A stretch of DNA of 15,723 bases from a bacterium (lineage in GTDB: Bacteria > Verrucomicrobiota > Verrucomicrobiia > Methylacidiphilales > Verrucolacustridaceae): the NCBI GenBank assembly GCA_009921985.1, contig RFWS01000017.1, positions 1 through 15,723 of the forward strand, written 5' to 3'. Shown here piece by piece: positions 1 through 6,439 of this stretch. The translations under genes were made by a program, and so were the position numbers. Within the stretch, counting starts at the first letter, position 1; each line of letters begins with the position of its first letter. A model generated the notes under the pieces. The model did no database searches. It saw only the letters and a program-made list of their open reading frames with translations, and was not told the DNA's origin.

Positions 1-105
1 CATGTGGCCGAAGATCCGCTCAGCGCGGTGGTGGAAGGAACCGGCAAAGTCCTCGACGAACTGGAGTTTTTGACGAAGTTGACCATGGCGGACGGACGGG
101 GCTAA
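1..105 (+). CDS. mreB: MreB rod-shape actin homologue (3' end only)
   Basis: The first 105 bases are open in frame 1 and end in TAA, encoding 34 residues that begin HVAEDPLSAVVEGTGKVLDE. The AEDPL...V..GTGK.L motif is the characteristic C-terminus of MreB, where the last helix follows the nucleotide-binding core. MreB is the cytoplasmic, membrane-bound actin-like filament that orients lateral cell-wall synthesis. Everything upstream, including the start and ATPase motifs, lies outside the window. The call is supported by the next genes being mreC and mreD. The gene carries a short extra tail (roughly LTMADGRG) after the conserved part. Confidence 0.9.
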   Translation, partial: HVAEDPLSAVVEGTGKVLDELEFLTKLTMADGRG

Positions 106-112
106 CCCGTTC
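94..112 (+). other. Hairpin around the mreB stop codon
   Basis: Bases 94-100 pair with 106-112 (seven pairs including one G-T wobble), with the loop GCTAA at 101-105. The loop contains the mreB TAA stop. No T-run follows, so it does not look like an intrinsic terminator. It may modulate mRNA stability or mreC translation. The rest of the mreB-mreC gap (113-151) is pyrimidine-rich and has no Shine-Dalgarno sequence. Confidence 0.35.
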
Positions 113-151
113 TCCCCGGCAACCCCAGTCTCCTAACCCTCTTTTCCTCCG

Positions 152-994
152 ATGTCCCGGACCTGGATATATCTTGGTTCCGCCGCAGTGCTGGCAGTCA
201 GCGTGTTGGCCATCTTCTTTGCTCCTGTCACCAATCGTTGGACGGAGCGTGTCACGATCGAGACGATCTCCCCGGTGGCGCGGGCTTGGGCGGGGTTGCG
301 GGATCGTTGGACTGATTTTCGTCAGAGTCTCCGGCAATACGACGCCCTGGAGGAGGAAAACCGGAACCTCCGGGCTGAAAATGTCCGTCTGCAGACGGAA
401 ATCCGCCAGATGGACTACCTTCGCACGGAGAATGACCGGTTTCGTGAAATGCTCGGATTCCGGGATCAGCAGGCGTTCCGATTGCTCGCCTGTCGGGTGG
501 TGGAGCGGGACCCCTCCAACTGGTGGAACTCGGTTCTGGTGGATCGCGGTTGGAAAGATGATCCCAACCTCTCTCCGGATCAACCGGTGGTCACGCCGCG
601 AGGGGTGGTGGGCAAAACCGGCACGGTGGGGCGTTCCACCACGCGGGTCATGCTGATTTCCGACGAGAACTGCAAGGTGAGTGTGCTCACAGAGGGATCC
701 GGTGCCCGGGGTATTCTCTTGGGGGACACCCCTCTCAACGGGGGGCAACCCATCTGCCGAATGACCTTCGTGACACGGGAGGCCAAATTTGAGGTGGGGG
801 AACGGGTTCTCACCACCGGCTTGGGTGGGACCTTTCCTCCAAACTTGCTGGTGGGCACCGTGAGCGAGGCTCCTCCGGTTACTTCGGAAAAAAACTCCGG
901 ACTTTACCGCGAGGGCATCGTGGCCCCAGCGGCCGACCTGAATGATTTGCGGGATCTTTTCATCCTGACTGGGACCGCTCCCACAAAAAAATGA
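152..994 (+). CDS. mreC: MreC, rod-shape-determining protein
   Basis: This 280-residue protein has one N-terminal membrane segment (about residues 5-24, GSAAVLAVSVLAIFFAP). A coiled coil follows at about 60-90 (rich in E, N, L and R, e.g. ALEEENRNLRAENVRLQTEI). The rest is the periplasmic beta-barrel core, containing VVGKTGTVG and TTGLGGTFPPNLLVGTV, both typical of MreC. In the elongasome MreC bridges MreD and PBP2 and activates PBP2/RodA. Length is normal for the family. ATG 152 is the only start that keeps the membrane segment intact, but the 30 bases before it are pyrimidine-rich (TTTTCCTCC) with no ribosome site, so translation may depend on mreB upstream or on an SD-independent mode. Its TGA overlaps the mreD ATG in an ATGA. 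Confidence 0.96.
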   Translation: MSRTWIYLGSAAVLAVSVLAIFFAPVTNRWTERVTIETISPVARAWAGLRDRWTDFRQSLRQYDALEEENRNLRAENVRLQTEIRQMDYLRTENDRFREMLGFRDQQAFRLLACRVVERDPSNWWNSVLVDRGWKDDPNLSPDQPVVTPRGVVGKTGTVGRSTTRVMLISDENCKVSVLTEGSGARGILLGDTPLNGGQPICRMTFVTREAKFEVGERVLTTGLGGTFPPNLLVGTVSEAPPVTSEKNSGLYREGIVAPAADLNDLRDLFILTGTAPTKK

Positions 995-1506
995 AGTCCC
1001 CGGTCACGCGGCTGTTGATTTTGATCCTGGGGGCATGGGTTGTCCGTGCCATCGGTCCGGAATGGCACGGATCCTGGGCTCTGGGCACCAATCTTTTGGC
1101 GGCTGTGGGGATTCAAGCCGGCCTTTGGCTGGGGCCAGGAGCCTTGTTGATCTGGGCTTTATTGGTCGGAATGTTTTGGGATTTCACGACCTTCTCTCCG
1201 CTGGGCCATCATTTGCTGGTTCTGGGCGGCATTGGATTTTTGGTGCGGAGTCAGCGCGGTTGGTGGAAGGGTGCCTCGGCGGGAGAGCAGGCGGCCGGAT
1301 CCGTTTTGGCGGCGGTCGCCTTCTTTGCCCTGGACCGCCTGCTTCATCTGCTGGAAACCCGCGCTTGGGATTGGCCCTTCCTTCTCAATGTTTCGATCGT
1401 TTTGGGTGGCCTGGTGAACGGGGTGGCCTCCGTGGTGATGGGCTGGTGGCTGGAGCAGGAAGATCGTTTTCCGGCCACCATGCGGCCCCGAAGGAGGATG
1501 CGCTGA
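991..1506 (+). CDS. mreD: MreD, rod-shape-determining membrane protein
   Basis: This 171-residue, very hydrophobic protein has about five predicted membrane segments (for example around residues 5-20, 30-60, 65-85, 100-115 and 125-150) and a short Arg-rich cytoplasmic C-terminus (RPRRRMR). MreD proteins are poorly conserved in sequence, so the identification rests on size, membrane topology and position between mreC and mrdA. It is an inner-membrane partner of MreC in the elongasome. The start ATG sits inside the mreC stop (ATGA, 991-994) with only A-rich sequence before it, which points to translational coupling rather than an independent ribosome site. The stop TGA shares its last base with the mrdA ATG. 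Confidence 0.9.
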   Translation: MKSPVTRLLILILGAWVVRAIGPEWHGSWALGTNLLAAVGIQAGLWLGPGALLIWALLVGMFWDFTTFSPLGHHLLVLGGIGFLVRSQRGWWKGASAGEQAAGSVLAAVAFFALDRLLHLLETRAWDWPFLLNVSIVLGGLVNGVASVVMGWWLEQEDRFPATMRPRRRMR

Positions 1507-3704
1507 TGTTGATGGCTCGTCCCGCCGCCAATGTGCCGCGCCGCATGCAAGCAACGATGATGGTGGTGGTTCTCGCCGCCGGCATCCTGATCCAACGGTT
1601 ATTTGTCGTGCAGATTGTGGAGGGGGAAAAACATGCGCAGAGCCTGATCAACCAGACCACCATCCCGATTTTGCTGCCTCCGCCCCGTGGACTGATTCTT
1701 GACCGAAACGGAATGCCGCTGGCGGAGAACCGGGCCCGGTATGACGTCGATCTTTACGTGCGGGAATTGTCCGGGAATTACGCGCGGGCGCATCGCGGTC
1801 GGTTGCCCATGACCCTGGTGGAGGTGGGGGTGGGGGAGAAGAGGCGGAAGCAACGACAGGTGGATATTGACCGCATCGTTCAGGAAACGGCGACCGAGCC
1901 GTTGCGAAATCTCGGCATTCAGATGAACTACGACGTGGAGGACCTCCGCCGTCATGCCAACCAGCGCCCCAACACTCCCTTCCAGTTGGCCACCCAGATT
2001 GATTTCGCAACACTCTCGCGGATGGCGGAGCGGGATCCGCGGATTCCCGGGGTGGATTCCGCCGCGCGGCCCGTCCGCTGGTATCCTTACGGGGCGATGG
2101 CTTCCCACGTGCTCGGCTATGTGGGGGCTCCGGAGGAGCAGACCCTGGAGACGTTTCAGCCGGAGGTGATCGGCAAGGAAGGGATCGAGAAGGGATTCAA
2201 TGCCGAACTGGAGGGTGTACCGGGCGGGAAAATCCTGAAGAAAAACAATCTCGGCTTTATCATGGAGGAACAGGGCTTCCAAGCCCCCCAAGCGGGGAAG
2301 AATGTCTATCTCACCTTGGATGCCCGCATCCAAACCATTGCCGAAGGAGTGATGAGGAGGGTGGGGCGGGGTGCCTGCGTGGTCATGGATCCAAACAGCG
2401 GGGACATTCTGGCTTTGGTGTCCGTGCCGAATTTTGATCCGAACAGTTTTGTTCCCGGCGGTGCCGGGGAGCGGGCGGACTGGAAACGGCTGCTGGGGGA
2501 TGAAACCAAGCCGATGTTAAATCGGTCGATCGGCGCCTACGCTCCGGGATCCACCTTCAAAACCCTCACGGCCCTTTCGGCTTTGGAGAACCCTTCGGCA
2601 AAATTTACTCCGCAAACGGTGATTCATAGTCCGGGCTCGGTTTACATCGCGGACCGCTGGTGGAAGGACTGGAATCCGGATGGACAGGGCGACATCACCC
2701 TGAAACGGGGTTTGGCAATGTCCTGCAACACCTTCTTCTATCAGCTGGGCGTGCGGACGGGGATTGATTCCATGACCGAAATGGCCAAGAGGATCGGCTT
2801 CGGTGAGCGGATGCTGACCGGGCCGGATGGGGAGCCCATGCTGGCTGGCGAGGACCCGGGAACCATGCCCGGCAAAAAATGGATGGAGGACCGGATGGCG
2901 GAGCGAAAGAAAAGGTACAAAGAGCAGATTGAAAAGTGGGTGGCGGATGGGCGCCCCGGCCCGCGCCCCACGCCACCTCCGGTGGAACGTTGGAGTGACG
3001 GGCATACCGCCAACACCTCCATTGGTCAGGGATACGTCCGGGTCACCCCGTTACAGATGTCCGTGATGGTTTCTGCCGTGGCCAACGGCGGCTCCGTGTA
3101 CCGGCCGCGGTTGGTGCAGGGGGTAGCCGTTTCGACGGAGGCGGGCGTGAAACCGGTTCGCGAATTTCCTGCGGCGGTGAAACGCGGCGATCTCGGGGTG
3201 AAGACGGAAAATCTGGCGGCGGTGAGGGAAGGTCTCCGGGCGGTGGTGATGGAGGGCACCGGAAAAAACGCGGCGGTCAAGGATGTGGAAGTGGCCGGAA
3301 AGACAGGTTCCGCCCAGTTCACCACCCGGATCGGCGGCGGTTTGGTCAAGGATACCCGGACCTGGTTCACCGGGTTTGCCCCGTTCAAGGAACCCAAATA
3401 TGTGATCACCGTGATCGTGGAGGGGGGGGTTTCCGGGGGTAGCACCTGTGCCCCGTTGGCTTCGGAGATCCTTTTCAAAATTTTCGAAATGGAAAAAGGA
3501 ACACCGCCCGCCATGGTTTACCAAGCTCCGGTGGTTGGTCATTTCCACGGGGTGACAGCCTCGGATGGATCCTATGTGCCGGGGGCCGGACCAACGGCAG
3601 CGGATGACAGCGATGGGGACGGGGGAATTTTCGGCGGCATGTTCAACTGGTTTGACGAGGGGAACAACAACGGCGCCGGCCGGGGCCTGCGGAGAAACCG
3701 CTGA
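1506..3704 (+). CDS. mrdA: Penicillin-binding protein 2 (peptidoglycan D,D-transpeptidase)
   Basis: This 732-residue class B PBP forms the 4,3 cross-links of lateral-wall peptidoglycan and acts with RodA. It has a short cytoplasmic tail, one membrane anchor (about 16-34), the dimerisation/pedestal region with PRGLILDRNG, and a transpeptidase domain with all three catalytic motifs: S349-T-F-K352, S406-C-N408 and K599-T-G601. VSIGQGY-type sequence (TSIGQGYVRVTPLQM) precedes the KTG motif as expected. ATG 1506 is chosen because AAGGAGG (1491-1497) lies 8 bases upstream and because it begins exactly at the mreD stop (TGATG). The frame stays open upstream to 1035, but that part merely runs across mreD. 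Two oddities are a charged, Pro-rich insertion at residues 460-492 and an acidic Gly/Asp/Asn-rich tail after about residue 666. It overlaps rodA by one base. Confidence 0.96.
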   Translation: MLMARPAANVPRRMQATMMVVVLAAGILIQRLFVVQIVEGEKHAQSLINQTTIPILLPPPRGLILDRNGMPLAENRARYDVDLYVRELSGNYARAHRGRLPMTLVEVGVGEKRRKQRQVDIDRIVQETATEPLRNLGIQMNYDVEDLRRHANQRPNTPFQLATQIDFATLSRMAERDPRIPGVDSAARPVRWYPYGAMASHVLGYVGAPEEQTLETFQPEVIGKEGIEKGFNAELEGVPGGKILKKNNLGFIMEEQGFQAPQAGKNVYLTLDARIQTIAEGVMRRVGRGACVVMDPNSGDILALVSVPNFDPNSFVPGGAGERADWKRLLGDETKPMLNRSIGAYAPGSTFKTLTALSALENPSAKFTPQTVIHSPGSVYIADRWWKDWNPDGQGDITLKRGLAMSCNTFFYQLGVRTGIDSMTEMAKRIGFGERMLTGPDGEPMLAGEDPGTMPGKKWMEDRMAERKKRYKEQIEKWVADGRPGPRPTPPPVERWSDGHTANTSIGQGYVRVTPLQMSVMVSAVANGGSVYRPRLVQGVAVSTEAGVKPVREFPAAVKRGDLGVKTENLAAVREGLRAVVMEGTGKNAAVKDVEVAGKTGSAQFTTRIGGGLVKDTRTWFTGFAPFKEPKYVITVIVEGGVSGGSTCAPLASEILFKIFEMEKGTPPAMVYQAPVVGHFHGVTASDGSYVPGAGPTAADDSDGDGGIFGGMFNWFDEGNNNGAGRGLRRNR

Positions 3705-4837
3705 TGGCCAAGGTTCGCATTCTTTCCGGCATCCATTGGCCGAGCTTTTTTCTTATGCTGGGTCTTTGTGCCGCCGGAGTCTTGATCATCTACAGCGCCA
3801 CGCACGGAAGCGAAATGGCGGATTTGAAAAATGCCGCCATCCAACAGGGGGCTTGGGTGGGCCTGGGGTTGGCCTGCTTTTTTGCTCTCGCATTTTCCGA
3901 TTATCACCGCTGGGTGGCCCAGGGGTGGGGTTGGTTCGGGGCGGGTCTCTTTCTCCTCCTGTTGGTTTTGGTATTCGGACGCGAGGTGAACGGCGCCAAA
4001 AGCTGGCTCCGATTCGGACCGGTGGGATTTCAGCCGGCGGAGGTGATGAAATTGGCCTTTTTGGTGGGGGCCACGGCCCTTCTGGTCACGCAGCGTGAAC
4101 GGATGGAAAAATTCCGCACGGTGCTGGCCTTGGCGGGGTTGGCCCTGATTCCGGTTTTCTTTATTATGAAACAGCCGGATTTGGGCTCGGCGGCCGTTTT
4201 TCTGCCCATGTGCTTCGGTTTGCTTCTGGCAGGCGGGACCCGGTTGCGCTTTTTGCTGGTTCCCGCGGGAGTCGGATTGGCCGGAGTGTTGGCCATTTAT
4301 CTCTGGGTCGGGCATTTCGGCAAAGAACTTCCCTTTCTCAAGACATATCAAAACAACCGGATCCGGACTTTTTTTGATCCGAACCTGGATCCCCTGGGGG
4401 CGGGCTGGACAATCCGGCAATCGATCATCGCCATCGGATCCGGCGGATTTTCCGGTAAGGGGTTTCTGCGCGGGGACCAGAATCTTTACGGATTTCTCCC
4501 AAAAAATATTGCCTACAACGACTTTATTTTTTCGGTCCTTGGGGAGGAGTGGGGCTTTCTCGGGGGCTCGCTGCTGATTTTAGGGGAGGCAGGCCTGCTG
4601 CTCTGCATCGCCTGGATCGGAATGCGGGCGCCGGACCTTGAGGGGCGCCTGCTGGCGGGCGGGGTGCTCGGCATGCTCTTTACGCATTTTTTCATCAACG
4701 TGGGAATGACGATCAAGGTGGTGCCCATCACCGGCATTCCCCTTCCTTTTGTCAGCTATGGAGGAACCTTCCTGGCCGTGTGCATGGCCGCGATGGGGTT
4801 GATGCAAAGCATCTGGCGGCAACGGCGCTTGGGCTGA
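3704..4837 (+). CDS. rodA: RodA, SEDS-family peptidoglycan glycosyltransferase
   Basis: This 377-residue polytopic membrane protein has about ten membrane segments. RodA polymerises lipid II into glycan strands as the partner of PBP2. Family signatures present are GAKSWLRFGPVGFQPAEVMK, QPDLGSA (Asp159), the cytoplasmic RTFFDP...GAGW motif, NDFIFSVLGEEWGFLG with the putatively catalytic Asp273, and the C-terminal FVSYGGT. Length is normal. The start ATG overlaps the mrdA stop by one base (TGATG), and GGAG at 3691-3694 gives a 9-base spacing. The mrdA-rodA order is the canonical SEDS-bPBP pair, which functions as one complex. Confidence 0.96.
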   Translation: MAKVRILSGIHWPSFFLMLGLCAAGVLIIYSATHGSEMADLKNAAIQQGAWVGLGLACFFALAFSDYHRWVAQGWGWFGAGLFLLLLVLVFGREVNGAKSWLRFGPVGFQPAEVMKLAFLVGATALLVTQRERMEKFRTVLALAGLALIPVFFIMKQPDLGSAAVFLPMCFGLLLAGGTRLRFLLVPAGVGLAGVLAIYLWVGHFGKELPFLKTYQNNRIRTFFDPNLDPLGAGWTIRQSIIAIGSGGFSGKGFLRGDQNLYGFLPKNIAYNDFIFSVLGEEWGFLGGSLLILGEAGLLLCIAWIGMRAPDLEGRLLAGGVLGMLFTHFFINVGMTIKVVPITGIPLPFVSYGGTFLAVCMAAMGLMQSIWRQRRLG

Positions 4838-4865
4838 CGCGCCGCCGCAAGAAAGGAAACCAACC

Positions 4866-6437
4866 ATGATTCTGGAAACCATCAAACGACTCTTCCGGGG
4901 GAAATCCCGCGAAGAACGGCGCAGCCTATTGATCTCGGTGGAACCGCTCGAAAAGCGGGTGGCCCTGCTGGAAGGAGGGGTGGTGGAGGAGTTCTCCATC
5001 GAGCGGGAAGGGGATCGCAGCATTTCTGGAAACATCTACAAGGCCCGCGTCCACAATGTGGAGGGGTCCCTCAAGGCGCTCTTCGTCGACATCGGTCAGG
5101 AAAAAAACGCGTTTCTTCATTTCTGGGACGCGGTGCCGGCCGCGATGGACGAGCAGGTGGAGGCGGTGGAGCGACGCGGGGGACGCCCACGTAAGCCGAG
5201 GATCACAAGCAACGACATCCCCAAGCTCTACCCGGCGGGAGCCGATGTCATCGTGCAGGTCAACAAGGGCCCGATCGGCACCAAAGGGGCGCGGGTCACG
5301 ACCAACATCAGCCTGCCGGGACGGTATCTGGTCTTGATGCCTTTTGGCGAAATGAGCGGGGTTTCCCGGAAGATTGAAAATCCGGAAGAAAGGGCGCGGC
5401 TCCGCAAAATCCTTCAGGAATTGGATATTCCGGACGGGATGGGGGTGATCCTCCGCACCAACGGGGAGGGCATGCAGGCACGCTACTTTGTCCGTGACCT
5501 CGCCCTGTTGCTGGAGCAGTGGCGTCGGGTGGAAGAGGGAATGAAAACCAAAACCGCCCCGGCGGTTCTGCTGGAGGAGCCGGACCTGGTGGAGCGATCC
5601 GTGCGCGACTTCCTGACCGAGGAGGTGGACGAGGTGGTGGTGGATAATGAGGAGGCAGAAAAGCGTGTACGAGATCTGGTGGGCCTCATCTCCCAGCGTT
5701 CCCTGCGCAAGGTGAAGCGTCATCTGGCGACGGAACCGCTTTTCGAGGCGTACGGGGTCAATCGCCAGATTGAGAGCGCGCTGCGGCGGCAGGTGTGGCT
5801 GAAGTCCGGGGCCTCCCTGGTCATCGACGAAACCGAGGCACTCGTCTCCATCGACGTAAACACCGGAAAAACCCGCGGAGGCAAGGACCATGACGACACC
5901 ATCCGCAAAACCAATCTGGAAGCGGCTGAAGAAATCGCCCGGCAGTTGAGGTTACGCAACCTGGGCGGGTTGATCGTGATCGACTTTATCGACATGCGCT
6001 CCCGCAAGGACCAGAACGCCGTCTACGAGAAATTCAAGGACTGTCTGCGGAGGGACCGTGCCCGGACCCACACCCTTCCGATATCACCGCTCGGCTTGCT
6101 CGAAATGACCCGTCAGCGGGTGCAGGAAAGCATCCGTCGCGCCGTCTATATGGAGTGCCCGTCCTGCCGGGGCAAGGGCATGGTCAAGTCCTTCGAGACG
6201 ATGAGCGTGGAGATCCAGCGCGAGATCAGTCGGGTTCTCCGCAAGCATCCCGATGTCCACGAGATCCGTGTGGTGGTCCATCCGGGCGTCCTGCATCGGT
6301 TCCGCACGGAGGACGATGAGCTGCTGGTGGAGCTGCAACGGCGTTGCGCCGGCCAGTTCACCTTCAAGGCAGATCCGGCGGCCAACGTGGAGGATTTCAA
6401 GATCGTGAACACGGCGACCGAACAACCGCTGGAGTGA
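4866..6437 (+). CDS. rng: Ribonuclease G (Rne/Rng family)
   Basis: This 523-residue endoribonuclease cleaves single-stranded A/U-rich RNA and matures rRNA or turns over mRNA. An S1-type RNA-binding domain (about residues 35-150, with IYKARVHNVEGSLKALFVDI) is followed by the 5'-sensor and DNase I-like regions. The two Mg-binding aspartates are Asp330 in SIDVNTGK and Asp373 in VIDFIDMR. They are 43 residues apart, the same spacing as Asp303/Asp346 of E. coli RNase E. The zinc-link CPSC is at 431-434. There is no long disordered C-terminal scaffold, so it is RNase G-like, not RNase E. AAGGA at 4853-4857 lies 8 bases before the ATG. Linkage to mre genes is also known in E. coli, where rng (cafA) follows mreBCD. 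Confidence 0.95.
   Translation: MILETIKRLFRGKSREERRSLLISVEPLEKRVALLEGGVVEEFSIEREGDRSISGNIYKARVHNVEGSLKALFVDIGQEKNAFLHFWDAVPAAMDEQVEAVERRGGRPRKPRITSNDIPKLYPAGADVIVQVNKGPIGTKGARVTTNISLPGRYLVLMPFGEMSGVSRKIENPEERARLRKILQELDIPDGMGVILRTNGEGMQARYFVRDLALLLEQWRRVEEGMKTKTAPAVLLEEPDLVERSVRDFLTEEVDEVVVDNEEAEKRVRDLVGLISQRSLRKVKRHLATEPLFEAYGVNRQIESALRRQVWLKSGASLVIDETEALVSIDVNTGKTRGGKDHDDTIRKTNLEAAEEIARQLRLRNLGGLIVIDFIDMRSRKDQNAVYEKFKDCLRRDRARTHTLPISPLGLLEMTRQRVQESIRRAVYMECPSCRGKGMVKSFETMSVEIQREISRVLRKHPDVHEIRVVVHPGVLHRFRTEDDELLVELQRRCAGQFTFKADPAANVEDFKIVNTATEQPLE
6431..6434 (+). promoter_or_regulatory. Ribosome binding site deciding the glnD start
   Basis: GGAG here lies five bases before GTG 6440 but directly abuts the alternative GTG 6434, which overlaps the rng stop. 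The spacing favours 6440 as the glnD start. Confidence 0.5.
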
Positions 6438-6439
6438 CC

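Noticed and set aside
1035..1505. Upstream open extension of the PBP2 frame across mreD
   Set aside because: It is out of frame with the clear MreD protein and has no resemblance to PBP2. The strong ribosome site at 1491-1497 fixes the start at 1506.
4926..5891. Long minus-strand open frame inside rng
   Set aside because: It is opposite the unambiguous RNase G gene and its translation shows no domain. It is a shadow of GC-rich codon usage.
6344..6439. ATG 6344 as glnD start
   Set aside because: It would overlap the conserved end of rng by about 90 bases and adds no recognisable GlnD sequence. GTG 6440 has a properly spaced GGAG.
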